From contig NZ_AOJK01000009.1 of the NCBI RefSeq assembly GCF_000336875.1, positions 74,731 to 130,950 of the forward strand: DNA of 56,220 nt. The letters run 5' to 3'. Below the pieces are notes generated by a model. The model did not search any database. It had not been told where the DNA came from and worked only from the letters and a program-made list of their open reading frames with translations. This document shows positions 7,279 to 16,228 of this stretch, piece by piece. Both the position numbers and the translations under genes were made by a program. The stretch is from Halorubrum californiense DSM 19288 (GTDB lineage: Archaea; Halobacteriota; Halobacteria; Halobacteriales; Haloferacaceae). How positions within the stretch are numbered: the stretch's first letter is position 1; each line of letters starts with the position of its first letter.

Positions 7279-9639
7279 ATGGAGCCGCCAGACATCGAGC
7301 GGTTGGACGAGCGGACCGTCCAGCGGATCGCGGCCGGCGAGGTCGTCGAGCGCCCCGCGAGCGTCGTGAAGGAGTTGGTCGAGAACAGCCTCGACGCGGG
7401 CGCGAGCCGCGTGGCGGTGTCGGTCGAGTCCGGCGGCACCGAGGGGATCCGCGTCCGCGACGACGGCGTGGGCATCCCCGCGGACCAGCTGGAGGCGGCC
7501 GTCGCGGAGCACGCCACCTCGAAGATCGGCGACATCGAGGACCTCGACCGCGGCGTCGCCACGCTCGGGTTCCGCGGCGAGGCGCTGTACACCGTCGGCG
7601 CCGTCTCCCGGCTCACCGTCCGCTCGCGCCCCCCGGACGCCGAGGCCGGCGCGGAGATCACCGTCGCGGGCGGCGACGTGGGCGAGGTCCGCCCCGCGGG
7701 CTGCCCGGCGGGCACGACCGTCGAGGTCGACGACCTCTTCTACAACACGCCCGCCCGCGAGAAGTTCCTCAAGCGGACCGCCACGGAGTTCGACCACGTG
7801 AACACGGTCTTGACCGGCTACGCGCTGGCGAACCCCGACGTCGCCGTCTCGCTGGAACACGACGGCCGCGAGACGTTCGCGACCGAGGGGAACGGCGACC
7901 TCCGCTCGGCCGTCCTCGCGGTCTACGGCCGCGAGGTGGCCGAGTCGATGATCGACGTCGACTGGACGCCCGAAAGAAAGGAAGACGCGGACGGATCGGC
8001 CGACGACGACGCCCCCGTCAAGCGGGTCACGGGGCTGGTCTCGCACCCGGAGACGGCGCGCTCGACCCGCGACTACCTCTCGACGTACGTCAACGGCCGG
8101 TACGTCACCGCGAGCGCGCTCCGCGAGGCGACCCTCGACGCCTACGGCGGCCAGTTGGCCCCCGACCGCTACCCCTTCGCGGTCCTCTTCGTCGAGGTCC
8201 CGGCCGGCGACGTCGACGTGAACGTCCACCCGCGCAAGCTGGAGGTGCGCTTCGACGAGGAGCCGGCGGTCCGGGAGGCGGTCGAGACCGCCGTCGAGGA
8301 GGCCTTGCTCGACCACGGCCTGATCCGCTCGACGGCGCCCCGCGGCCAGTCGGCCCCCGACCAGACCCCGGTCGACCCCGAGACGCCCGACACCGAGGCC
8401 GTCGGCGGCGCGAACGCGGACCACGAGCGCGCCGCGCGAGAGGGACGCGGCCGCGCAGCCTCCGGAAACTCGTCGGACGCCGGGGGCGACGCCGGCGCGG
8501 CGCAGACCGACGATGCCGACGACTCCGGGACACCGACCGAACTGGACCCCTCGGACGACGCGGCGTGGGCGGTCGACGGTCTGGACGGCGGGGACGCGGC
8601 CGGGGGCGGATCGGCCGACGACCGGACGGGACGGGGACTCGGCGACGCGGACGGCGACGCCCGCCCCTCGCCGCGGAACTGGCAGGACGGCTCCGGGGAA
8701 CGGGACGGCGATCCCCCGACGGGGGCCGACGACGACCTGAGCGGAGTCGACGACGCCGCGGAGACGCTGGCGGACGCGGTCGACCGCGACGCCGACACCT
8801 CGGACGCCGACATCCCGACGAGCGCACCCTCGGCCGAGGACGGACCGACTCGGGGCGAGGTGTCGGTCGATGGGGACGCGTCGACCGACGTGGACGCGCC
8901 GGCCCCGAGCGAAACGGAGTCCGACGACAACGACGACACGGCGCGGCGGAGTTCCCGAGTGCGCCCCGCGACGCGCCAACGAACCCTCGACGGCGACGGG
9001 ACGGAGAGCGAGCGCGAGTTCGACTCGCTGCCCTCGCTGCGGCTGCTCGGACAGCTCCACGAGACGTACGTCGTCGCCGAGGCGCCCGACGGGCTCGTGC
9101 TGATCGACCAACACGCGGCCGACGAGCGCGTGAACTACGAGCGGCTGAAGGCGGTCTTCGCGGACGGCGCGGACGCGCAGGCGCTTGCGGAGCCGGTCCG
9201 CATCGAGCTGACCGCCCGCGAGGCGGCGCTGTTCGAGGAGTTCGTCGACGACCTGGCCGAAATCGGGTTCCGGGCCGAGCGCGCGGGCGACCGCGAGGTC
9301 GCGGTGACGGCGGTCCCGGCCGTCTTCGACGCCGCGCTCGATCCGGACCTCCTCCGCGACGTGCTCTCCGCGCTGGTCGACGACGCCGCCGCGGGCGACG
9401 AGCCGGTCGCGGACGTCGTCGACGAGCTGCTCGCCGACCTCGCCTGCTACCCCTCAGTCACGGGGAACACGTCGCTGACCGAGGGGCGGGTCGTCGACCT
9501 CCTCGACCGCCTCGACGCCTGCGAGAACCCCTACGCCTGTCCGCACGGCCGCCCGGTCGTGATCCGGCTCGACCGCGACGAGATCGGGTCGCGGTTCGAG
9601 CGCGACTACCCCGGACACGGGGGCCGGCGGGCGGAGTGA
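7279..9639 (+). CDS. mutL: DNA mismatch repair protein MutL
   Basis: A 786-residue MutL. The N-terminal GHKL ATPase shows motif I (KELVENSLDAGASRV), motif II (DDGVGI) and motif III (ATLGFRGEAL); the ribosomal S5-like fold ends near residue 345 with DVNVHPRKLEVRF. A long acidic low-complexity linker (about 350-575) precedes the C-terminal dimerisation domain. That domain carries the nicking-endonuclease signature DQHA-x2-E-x4-E at residues 610-621 (DQHAADERVNYE), so it should nick the discontinuous strand in mismatch repair. ATG 7279 fits the family start (EPPDIERLDERTVQRIAAGE); the longer open frame upstream is repeat DNA. No mutS is next to it in this window, although the two are often neighbours in haloarchaea. 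Confidence 0.95.
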   Translation: MEPPDIERLDERTVQRIAAGEVVERPASVVKELVENSLDAGASRVAVSVESGGTEGIRVRDDGVGIPADQLEAAVAEHATSKIGDIEDLDRGVATLGFRGEALYTVGAVSRLTVRSRPPDAEAGAEITVAGGDVGEVRPAGCPAGTTVEVDDLFYNTPAREKFLKRTATEFDHVNTVLTGYALANPDVAVSLEHDGRETFATEGNGDLRSAVLAVYGREVAESMIDVDWTPERKEDADGSADDDAPVKRVTGLVSHPETARSTRDYLSTYVNGRYVTASALREATLDAYGGQLAPDRYPFAVLFVEVPAGDVDVNVHPRKLEVRFDEEPAVREAVETAVEEALLDHGLIRSTAPRGQSAPDQTPVDPETPDTEAVGGANADHERAAREGRGRAASGNSSDAGGDAGAAQTDDADDSGTPTELDPSDDAAWAVDGLDGGDAAGGGSADDRTGRGLGDADGDARPSPRNWQDGSGERDGDPPTGADDDLSGVDDAAETLADAVDRDADTSDADIPTSAPSAEDGPTRGEVSVDGDASTDVDAPAPSETESDDNDDTARRSSRVRPATRQRTLDGDGTESEREFDSLPSLRLLGQLHETYVVAEAPDGLVLIDQHAADERVNYERLKAVFADGADAQALAEPVRIELTAREAALFEEFVDDLAEIGFRAERAGDREVAVTAVPAVFDAALDPDLLRDVLSALVDDAAAGDEPVADVVDELLADLACYPSVTGNTSLTEGRVVDLLDRLDACENPYACPHGRPVVIRLDRDEIGSRFERDYPGHGGRRAE

Positions 9640-9711
9640 GTCCGCGGCGAAAGCCTCCCTCCGTCGACCGCAGAGAGGTACGTTTTAGGCGACCGCGGTC
9701 GACCCGCGTCC

Positions 9712-10872
9712 ATGGAACGCGTAGCGATCGTCGGCGCGTCGATGACCCGGTTCGGGCAGCGCGACGCCTGGGTGCGGGAGCTGCTGGCGGAGGCGGGCGC
9801 GGCCGCGCTCGACGACGCCGGCGTCGACGGCGACGACCTCGACCACCTGTACGTCTCGAACATGGCCAGCGGCGAGTTCGAGGGCCAGACCGGCGTCCCG
9901 AACGCGCTCGCCCACGACCTGGCGGCCCAGCCCGCCTACACGGCCCGGATCGACCAGACCTCCTCGTCGGGCGGCGCGGGCGTGTACGCGGCGTGGCAGT
10001 CGGTCGCCTCCGGCGCGAGCGACCTCACGATGCTCGTCGGCGGCGAGAAGATGACTCACCGGACCACGTCGGAGGCGACCGACGTGATCGCCTCGCTCAC
10101 CCACCCGGTCGAGTACAAGCAGGGCGTCACGCTCCCCTCGTTCGCGGGGCTCACCGCGCGCCTGTACCTCGACGAGTACGACGCGCCCCGCGAGAGCCTC
10201 GGGAAGGTCGCGGTGAAGAATCACGAGAACGGCGTGGACAACCCCCACGCGCAGTTCCGGAAGGAGGTCGACCTCGACACGGTCCTCGACTCGCCGATCG
10301 TCGCCGACCCGCTCCGACTGTACGACTTCTGCCCGATCACGGACGGCTCGGCGGCGCTCGTGTTCTGTCCGGAGTCGGTCGCCGAGGAGTACGCGCCCGA
10401 CGGGAACTACGCCGTTATCTCGGGGATCGGCGGCGCGACCGACACCCACGTCGTCCACGAGCGCGCGGACCCGACGACGATGGGCGGCGTCGTCGACTCC
10501 TCTGACATCGCCTACGAGATGGCCGGTATCGGCCCGGACGACGTCGACGTGGCCGAACTCCACGACATGTTCACCATCCTAGAGTTCCTCCAGAGCGAGG
10601 ACCTCGGCTTCTTCGAGAAGGGCGAGGGGTGGAAGGCCGTCGAGGAGGGCGTCACCGACCGCGACGGCGACCTCCCGATCAACACCTCCGGCGGCCTCAA
10701 GTCGAAGGGGCACCCGCTCGGGGCCAGCGGCGTCGCGCAGGTGTACGAGATATTCAAGCAGGTCACGGGCGACGCCGGGCCGCGGCAGGTCGAGGCCGAC
10801 ACGGGCCTCGCCTGTAACGTCGGCGGGTTCGGGAACTGCGTGACCACCACCATCCTGGAGGGAAGCCAATGA
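9712..10872 (+). CDS. Thiolase-family protein lacking the usual catalytic cysteine
   Basis: A 386-residue SCP-x/thiolase-like protein of the archaeal type that pairs with an OB-fold partner. It begins ERVAIVGASMTRFGQRD and ends with the thiolase C-terminal motifs KSKGHPLGASG (His) and ACNVGGFGNC. The nucleophile region reads RIDQTSSSGGAGVYAAWQ, where family members have a Cys in a V-E-x-x-C-A-S-G context, so Ser84 stands at the acylated Cys position. It may be a non-canonical acyltransferase, or a scaffold that channels intermediates. It overlaps the next gene by 4 bp (ATGA). The family is certain; classical thiolase activity is doubtful. Confidence 0.85.
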   Translation: MERVAIVGASMTRFGQRDAWVRELLAEAGAAALDDAGVDGDDLDHLYVSNMASGEFEGQTGVPNALAHDLAAQPAYTARIDQTSSSGGAGVYAAWQSVASGASDLTMLVGGEKMTHRTTSEATDVIASLTHPVEYKQGVTLPSFAGLTARLYLDEYDAPRESLGKVAVKNHENGVDNPHAQFRKEVDLDTVLDSPIVADPLRLYDFCPITDGSAALVFCPESVAEEYAPDGNYAVISGIGGATDTHVVHERADPTTMGGVVDSSDIAYEMAGIGPDDVDVAELHDMFTILEFLQSEDLGFFEKGEGWKAVEEGVTDRDGDLPINTSGGLKSKGHPLGASGVAQVYEIFKQVTGDAGPRQVEADTGLACNVGGFGNCVTTTILEGSQ

Positions 10873-11363
10873 GCGACCACGAGAGCGACGACGCGACCGG
10901 AAGCGACGAGCAGGAGGGCGGCAACGGCGACGAACCGACCTTCGAGGCGGCGGAGTACGCGGACGGCACCGTCACGCACCCGCCCCACACCGTGAGCCCG
11001 AACGGCGCCGAGCGCGTCGGGACGGTCGACCTCCGGGAGCGCGAGGGCCGGGTCGTCACGTGGACGACCTCGACCGCGACGCCGCCGGGCGTCCGCGAGC
11101 CGAACACCCTCGCGATCGTCGAGTTCGAGATGGGCGACGACTACGACGGGCCGCCGGTACGCGCGCTCGGCCAGATCGCCGAGCGCGGCGAGCCGGGGGG
11201 CTCCGGGGGCGCCGCGGACGCCGACGGCGGCGAGCAGTTCGACGTCGACATCGGCGACCGCGTCGAGCCGGTGTACGCGGACGAACTCCGCGAGCCGGGC
11301 GCCGGCATCCGCGAGCCCGAGAGTCAGGACTGGGACGGTTTCCGGTTCCGGCCGGTCAAGTAG
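10869..11363 (+). CDS. OB-fold (DUF35-type) partner of the thiolase, zinc ribbon degenerate
   Basis: A 164-residue protein whose start overlaps the thiolase stop, an arrangement typical of DUF35 OB-fold acyl-CoA partners. Those normally carry a rubredoxin-like zinc ribbon (Cys pairs) before the OB fold. Here the matching segment reads HPPHTVSPNGAERVGTVDL, with no cysteines, and there is no Cys anywhere in the protein. The OB-like part follows (GRVVTWTTSTATPPGV, then LAIVEFEMGDDYDGPPVRAL, then DIGDRVEPVY). About 35 N-terminal residues are acidic and disordered. The assignment rests on context and the residue pattern, and seems solid given the coupling. Confidence 0.7.
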   Translation: MSDHESDDATGSDEQEGGNGDEPTFEAAEYADGTVTHPPHTVSPNGAERVGTVDLREREGRVVTWTTSTATPPGVREPNTLAIVEFEMGDDYDGPPVRALGQIAERGEPGGSGGAADADGGEQFDVDIGDRVEPVYADELREPGAGIREPESQDWDGFRFRPVK

Positions 11364-11396
11364 TCCGCCCACTGCGCCAGTCTCGTTTTCGCCCGA

Positions 11397-11975
11397 TCAG
11401 GCCCTGAACCGCGACGCGCCGGAGTCGGTGAGCGGGCCGAGCCGCTCCTCGTGGATCCCGTCAAGCGTGTACACGTCTGGGCGGTAGCGGATCTCCTCGG
11501 TCACGCCGTGAACGTCCCGCAGCCGACGCCGGACGCGGTCGACGTCCTCCCGGTCGAAGTAGTTGGGCGTGAACACCAGCACGGCGTAGTCGGTCTCGCC
11601 GAACGCCTCGCGGCCGGCGGCGGTCGTGACCTTCGCGTCCCAGAGCCGCTCGGCCGCAACGTCCTCGACCACCGCCTCCCAGAGGTCGTCCACCCTCTCC
11701 GGCGGGCGCTCGACGAGCCACTTCCCGCTCAGGTAGGTGGTCTCCAGCGCGAGCCGGTCGACGTCGCGGACGGTCTCGGGGTCGGCCGGGAGCGACTCGG
11801 CCGCCTCCGCGTCGACCGCCGGGCGGTCGGCCTCGGCCGTCGCGGCCGGCCGCGTCACGCCGTGTTCCCGGAAGTAGCCGTCGCGGGCCTGTCGCGGGAA
11901 CCCGGTCATGTGCTTGACCCGGAGCCAGCGCCGCTCCGGTTCGTCGATGGCGGTGGGCGAGCGGTCGGTGACCAT
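11397..11975 (-). CDS. DUF1917 (Bles03-like) protein, haloarchaeal form
   Basis: A 192-residue protein. The C-terminal half resembles the DUF1917/Bles03 family: TTYLSGKWLVERPPERVDDL, then LWDAKVTTAAGREAF, then YAVLVFTPNYFDREDVDRV, and IRYRPDVYTLDGI. NCBI has labelled some members 'putative phosphothreonine lyase domain-containing', but no lyase activity is established for them to my knowledge. I chose ATG 11975 because residues upstream in the same frame belong to the intergenic gap. It converges on the OB-fold gene, 33 bp apart. No operon partner is seen; the next minus-strand gene upstream ends at 12065, leaving room for its own promoter. Confidence 0.6.
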   Translation of the reverse strand: MVTDRSPTAIDEPERRWLRVKHMTGFPRQARDGYFREHGVTRPAATAEADRPAVDAEAAESLPADPETVRDVDRLALETTYLSGKWLVERPPERVDDLWEAVVEDVAAERLWDAKVTTAAGREAFGETDYAVLVFTPNYFDREDVDRVRRRLRDVHGVTEEIRYRPDVYTLDGIHEERLGPLTDSGASRFRA

Positions 11976-12064
11976 GGTTACGGTTCCGCGTCGCGGGACA
12001 AAACGGTCTCGACGGGCGGAGCGGCAGAGTCGGTAAGAGCGCGGCGGGGCGCCGTCCACGGCCA

Positions 12065-12838
12065 TTAGACCCGTCGGTAGTCCCCGAGTCGCGTGCCGTC
12101 GAGCAGGTAGGCGTCCGCGGCGGGCAGCGCGGCGGGGAGGTACGGCGCGAGGAACGACTGGCCGTCGACGTTCACCCACGTGCCCCCCGAGCGCTCGTTG
12201 AACGCGGGGAAGACGATCAGTTCGGGGGGATCGCCCGCCCGGGTGGGAGTCTCGCCGGTCTCGGTGAACGCCGCGGGGTCGAGTTCCCCCCGGAGCCACG
12301 CGCGCTCGACGCGCGAGCCGCCGACCGCGTCCTCCAGCCGCACCTGCGGGTGTTCGTGGCCGGTACAGATCACGTCGGCCTCAACGAGCGCGGGGTCGGG
12401 CCAAGTGTGGCCGTGACAGACCGCGACGGCGGACGCCGAGCCCTCGCCAAGCCTCCCGCCCGCCGGCCCGATCACGTCGAGGTCGTCGGCGAACGCCTCG
12501 GCGACGCCCGCGTCGTGGTTCCCCTCGACGAGCGTCATCGGGACGCGGTCGGTGACGGCGCGGATCAACGTCTCCAGCTCCGCGCGCTCGTCGCCGTCCG
12601 GCGCGCCGATCCGGTGCGCGAGGTCGCCGAGGACGACGAGCCGGTCGGCGTCGGTCTCGGCGATAAGGCCGCAGAGGCGCTCGCGGCGCTCGTCGGCCCG
12701 GGAGTCAACTTCGACGCCGCGCTCGTAGCGCAGGCCGACCTCGATGCCGGCGTGGACGTCGGCGACGAGCAGCGCGCGCTCGCCGCCGAGGTCGGCCACG
12801 GCCGCCGGCTCGCCGGCGACCGGCTCGACACGCGCCAT
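12065..12838 (-). CDS. rpe: RPA-associated calcineurin-like phosphoesterase (Rpe)
   Basis: A 257-residue metallophosphoesterase. Metal-ligand motifs are visible: DVHAG (first), VVLGDLAHR (second), VEGNHD (third), then CHGHTW and CTGHEHPQV for the remaining histidines. The gene starts inside the stop of the upstream RPA-associated gene (TGATG, one shared base), so it is translationally coupled. In Haloferax the same trio (RPA, RPA-associated OB protein, phosphoesterase) is one operon, which supports a role in single-stranded-DNA metabolism, although the substrate is unknown. I chose ATG 12838 over an upstream extension because of this coupling and the MARVEPV start. Confidence 0.85.
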   Translation of the reverse strand: MARVEPVAGEPAAVADLGGERALLVADVHAGIEVGLRYERGVEVDSRADERRERLCGLIAETDADRLVVLGDLAHRIGAPDGDERAELETLIRAVTDRVPMTLVEGNHDAGVAEAFADDLDVIGPAGGRLGEGSASAVAVCHGHTWPDPALVEADVICTGHEHPQVRLEDAVGGSRVERAWLRGELDPAAFTETGETPTRAGDPPELIVFPAFNERSGGTWVNVDGQSFLAPYLPAALPAADAYLLDGTRLGDYRRV

Positions 12839-14493
12839 CAGATCGGCTTGAGCAGCCCGTCGCCGGGCTCGTAGCACTGCCCGCTCATCAGCGCGTCCTG
12901 GATGGCGTCCTCGACCGCGCCCGGCTCGGCGCCGTGGTCGTCGGCGACGCGCTCGACGACCGCCTCGCGGGGCGCGCCGTCGCCGTCGTCGAGGTCCCCC
13001 ATCGCCGCGACCGCCGCGGCTTCGAGGTCGACGTCGTCGGCGTCTCCGTCGGCGTCGGCCGCAGTCTCCTCGTCGCCATCGTCGTCGGTCGCGGATTCAA
13101 TGTCGTCGGTCTCCTCGCTCTCGGACGCGGCCGCGTCGTCCGCAGCCGCTCCGGGCTCGTCGACCGGCTCCTCGGCGATCTCCTCCGGATCGGGCACGTC
13201 GATGTCGGCCTCGCCCGGCTCGTCGACCTCGGTCCCGGTCGCGAAGTCGGTGCCGAACTCGGACTCGATCTCCTCGCGCTCCTCGTCGTCGAGCTGGTAC
13301 ATGTCGTCGGCGTCCGGGTCGAGGTCCGCGGTCGCGTCGCCCTCGGCGTCGAGGTCGTCGATCGCGTCGTCCTCGCCCCCGCCGGCGTCGAAGTCACCGA
13401 GACCGCCGTCGTCGGACGTGTCGCTGTCGTCGGCCGCGGCGTCGTCGGTCGCGGCGTCGTCGGTCGCGGCGTCGTCGGTCGGCTCGGTGGAGTCGTCCGC
13501 ATCGGCGAGCGATTCGGCGTCGGCGGTCGCGGTCGGCTCCGATTCCGCCGCCTCACCCTCGGTGGAGTCGTCGGATCCGGCGACCTCCGTCTCGGCCGCG
13601 TCGTCGAACGACGAATCGGCACCAGTGGTCGCTCCCGAATCGGCGACCGACCCCGCCTCCGCGGTCGGTTCGGCGTCGTCCTCACCGGCAGACGATTCCG
13701 GTTCGGCGCCGGCGTCCTCGTCCGCGTCTCCGTCACCCTCCACCGTCGCCGCCGGCTCCGCAATCGTCACGTCGGTTTCGGGGAGCGGGCCGATCGCGGT
13801 CGCATCTCCCTCGTCCGGCGCGAGGTCGAGCGACCGGACCTCGTCGCGGTCGCCCGCGATCATCTCCAGCGCGTCGACCGCGAGCCGGCGGACCGCCTCG
13901 GCGTAGGCCGCGGTGGTGCCGTAGTGGTCGAGCGCCTTCGGGATCCCGGCCGCGAGCGGGGCCGGCGCGCCGCCGGCCTCCAGCGCCGCACGGAGGTCGT
14001 CGCCGCGGAGGTCGGCGTCGAGCGCCTGCTCGAACACCGCGAGGCGGTCGAGCGTCGCCTCGGCGGCGGAGACCACCCAGCGGTCGCGGGTGTCGGCGTC
14101 GACCTCGTTGAGGCTCTCCGGGCGGACCGAGGTGAACACGCGGTCGGAGTCCTCGGGCTCGAAGGTGCGCGCCTTCCCGGTGAGCGCGACGAACGCCGGC
14201 GGCTCGGCGCGTTCGAGGAACGTCTGCGCCTCCGGCTGGTACTGCCCCGCGTAGGTGACGAACGCCCCGGAGGGGTCGACGACCCGGCCGCGGCGCGTCT
14301 CGTCGTTCACGCGCTCGACCTCGGTGAGCACGCCGGCGGTGAACAGGCGGTTCACCCGCGCGCCGGTCGGGGTGACGACGTAGTTCGGGGCGCGCTCCTC
14401 ATCGCTCTCGGAGTAGGAGAGGGAAGCGTCGTCGAACTCGGCCGCGAACACGCGGTAGGCGACCTCCCGCGCGCCCGGCCCGTCGTCGCTCAT
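12838..14493 (-). CDS. rpap1: RPA-associated protein (Rpap1-like)
   Basis: A 551-residue partner of the haloarchaeal single-strand-binding protein. The N-terminal 210 or so residues (GAREVAYRVFAAEFDDASLS, then YVVTPTGARVNRLFTAGVLT, then EPPAFVALTGKARTFEP) form the conserved OB-containing part. Next comes an extremely acidic low-complexity region (about 225-480) of DDAAT, EPTA and DADDS repeats. The C-terminus (about 485-551) looks like a small winged helix: REAVVERVADDHGAEPGAVE and SGQCYEPGDGLLKPI. It overlaps the upstream rpa gene by 4 bp and the downstream phosphoesterase by one base. The acidic linker is longer than I would expect, but the frame stays open throughout. Confidence 0.82.
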   Translation of the reverse strand: MSDDGPGAREVAYRVFAAEFDDASLSYSESDEERAPNYVVTPTGARVNRLFTAGVLTEVERVNDETRRGRVVDPSGAFVTYAGQYQPEAQTFLERAEPPAFVALTGKARTFEPEDSDRVFTSVRPESLNEVDADTRDRWVVSAAEATLDRLAVFEQALDADLRGDDLRAALEAGGAPAPLAAGIPKALDHYGTTAAYAEAVRRLAVDALEMIAGDRDEVRSLDLAPDEGDATAIGPLPETDVTIAEPAATVEGDGDADEDAGAEPESSAGEDDAEPTAEAGSVADSGATTGADSSFDDAAETEVAGSDDSTEGEAAESEPTATADAESLADADDSTEPTDDAATDDAATDDAAADDSDTSDDGGLGDFDAGGGEDDAIDDLDAEGDATADLDPDADDMYQLDDEEREEIESEFGTDFATGTEVDEPGEADIDVPDPEEIAEEPVDEPGAAADDAAASESEETDDIESATDDDGDEETAADADGDADDVDLEAAAVAAMGDLDDGDGAPREAVVERVADDHGAEPGAVEDAIQDALMSGQCYEPGDGLLKPI

Positions 14494-15764
14494 TCGCCCA
14501 CCTCCGCGAGCGCGGCGCGGGCGTGGTCGGCCGGGTCGTCGTCGGCGAGTTCGAACTCGACCGCGTCGAGGGTGGCACCGTAGTCGTCGACCGAGAGGTT
14601 CCCGCGGACGCGGTAGGCGCGCCCGACGAGCGAGTCGGCGATGTCGTCGGCGACGACCGCCTTGTCCATCGCGTCCTTCGCCGCCGCGAGCGCGTCGTCG
14701 AGCCCGCCGCCGTACACCTCGGCGGTGAGTTCGTCGTCGAGGACGACCGTGACCGTGTCGGTGCCGTCGTCGAGGATGGCCTTCACCCGCAGGTCGTCCT
14801 CGCCGTCCACGTCCCCGTGGCTCCGACACTGGCCGTTCTGGACGACGCGGCCACACTCCGGACAGCGCTCGATGAGCCCGGAGCCGTCACGGACCTCCAA
14901 CACGTTGCCGACGACCTCGACGTCGAACATCCCGCCGGAGCCGACCGCGTCGGCGACCGAGAGCCGCGGAGCGTCCTCCGCGACCTCGACGGGGTCGGGG
15001 AGCGGCGTCACCGTCGAGAACTCGGTGAGGTTGATCGAGGGGACGCCGCGGAACTCCCGGACGTACACGTCCTCGATCCGGAGGTCGGCGCCGGCCTCGA
15101 TCTCGGAGCGCGGCTGCCAGTCGGTGAACGGCAGCTTCGCCGTCTCGTCGCCGACGACGCCCTCTAAGATCTCCGTCTCGCCGTCGCGCCCGGAGATGGT
15201 CTTCTCGTCGACCTCCAGCACGCGGACCTCCACGTTGCGGCCGCGGTCGCCCGCGGCGATGTCGACGAGGCTGCGGTCGCCGCCGACTTCGCGGTCGACC
15301 TCGACCGCCTCGTCGGCGATGGCGACCGTCGTGGAGTCGTTGAGGTTCAGCTCCGGCTCCCCCTCCCACTCGCGGACGCCGGCGTTGCCGATCGTCAGCG
15401 AGTCGCCCGGCTCGAAGCCGAAGTCCTGCCACGCGGTGTAGGAGATGACGCCGGTCTCGTCGGCGATCTCTCCCTCCCGGATCGTGAGGTCGTCGCCCTG
15501 GTAGCGGATCGTGCGCGTCCCCTGCGTCAGCACGCGGACGGTGACCGTCACGCCGTCGTGGTCGGTCGTGATCTCGCCCACGTCGACGGCGTCGGGCGTG
15601 GGCGACGACCCGCCGCCACCGCCGCCGTGCTTCCGGCGGACGCTCTGTTTCGCCTCGTCGATGGGGACGCTGTACTCCAGCAAGTTCTCCAGGTCGGCTT
15701 TGACCTCCTCTTTGTCGACGCCGAGGTCGGAGGCGAGCTCCTCGGCATGGCTGTTGACGTCCAT
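14490..15764 (-). CDS. rpa1: Replication protein A (single-stranded DNA-binding protein, Rpa1-like)
   Basis: A 424-residue RPA with several OB folds. A short N-terminal helical domain (NSHAEELASDLGVDKEEVKA) is followed by a glycine linker with GGGGGG. OB folds then start near residues 68 (VTVTVRVLTQGTRTIRYQG), 180 (RNVEVRVLEVDEKTISGRDG) and 285 (MFDVEVVGNVLEVRDG). The third contains a zinc-finger-like CPECG...CRSH motif. It coats single-stranded DNA during replication and repair. It is first in the rpa-rpap-rpe operon. The layout matches Haloferax rpa1, although paralogue numbering is by analogy. Confidence 0.88.
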   Translation of the reverse strand: MDVNSHAEELASDLGVDKEEVKADLENLLEYSVPIDEAKQSVRRKHGGGGGGSSPTPDAVDVGEITTDHDGVTVTVRVLTQGTRTIRYQGDDLTIREGEIADETGVISYTAWQDFGFEPGDSLTIGNAGVREWEGEPELNLNDSTTVAIADEAVEVDREVGGDRSLVDIAAGDRGRNVEVRVLEVDEKTISGRDGETEILEGVVGDETAKLPFTDWQPRSEIEAGADLRIEDVYVREFRGVPSINLTEFSTVTPLPDPVEVAEDAPRLSVADAVGSGGMFDVEVVGNVLEVRDGSGLIERCPECGRVVQNGQCRSHGDVDGEDDLRVKAILDDGTDTVTVVLDDELTAEVYGGGLDDALAAAKDAMDKAVVADDIADSLVGRAYRVRGNLSVDDYGATLDAVEFELADDDPADHARAALAEVGE

Positions 15765-15871
15765 CGGAGCGAGGTTCGGCGCCGCCGCACAAAAGGATTC
15801 ACCACCGTTTCGGAGACCGGACGCGGCGCGCCGCCGGTAGGGCTAAACGGCCCCCGGTCGCATGAGGCCAC

Positions 15872-16195
15872 ATGGACGACACCGAGATCAATGTCGACGC
15901 GCGGATCGCCGAGGACCGCACGGTCATCGACGTGACGGGCACGCGGGACGTCGCGGTCGTCGTGCGGTCCGAGGGCGGCGAGCGGATCTACCTCCCGCCC
16001 GAGGGGTTCGACGACCCGGTCGGGGGGTCGCCGTACACCTCGCCGTATCAGGGCGCCGGCGCGGGCGGCGAGGAGAGCCCGTACGGCGGGACGACCGGCA
16101 GCACGCGCGGCGTGATGGAGACCGCGGACGGCTTCCGGGTCACGCACCCGGAGCCGGTGAGCGAGTTCGACGTGTTCCGAGGCGCCGGGGACTGA
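15872..16195 (+). CDS. Conserved haloarchaeal protein of unknown function (107 aa)
   Basis: A small acidic protein divergent from the RPA operon. The N-terminal half reads as beta strands (INVDARIAEDRTVIDVTG, VAVVVRSEGGERIYLPPEGF), the middle is a Gly/Ser/Tyr-rich flexible stretch (SPYTSPYQGAGAGG), and the end is TADGFRVTHPEPVSEFDVFR. There are no cysteines and no membrane segment. The ATG lies 107 bp from the rpa start. I do not recognise the family; the strand pattern hints at a small beta-sandwich. Coding is supported by acidic composition and codon use like its neighbours. Confidence 0.6.
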   Translation: MDDTEINVDARIAEDRTVIDVTGTRDVAVVVRSEGGERIYLPPEGFDDPVGGSPYTSPYQGAGAGGEESPYGGTTGSTRGVMETADGFRVTHPEPVSEFDVFRGAGD

Positions 16196-16228
16196 AGGAA
16201 GGCCTCGGGAAGAAGGGGTTCGGACGCG

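Noticed and set aside
7251-10505. Very long Arg-rich open frame (1084 codons) over mutL and the thiolase gene
   Set aside because: It is the out-of-phase shadow of the two real genes; high GC removes stop codons. Its product is poly-Arg/Gly and matches nothing.
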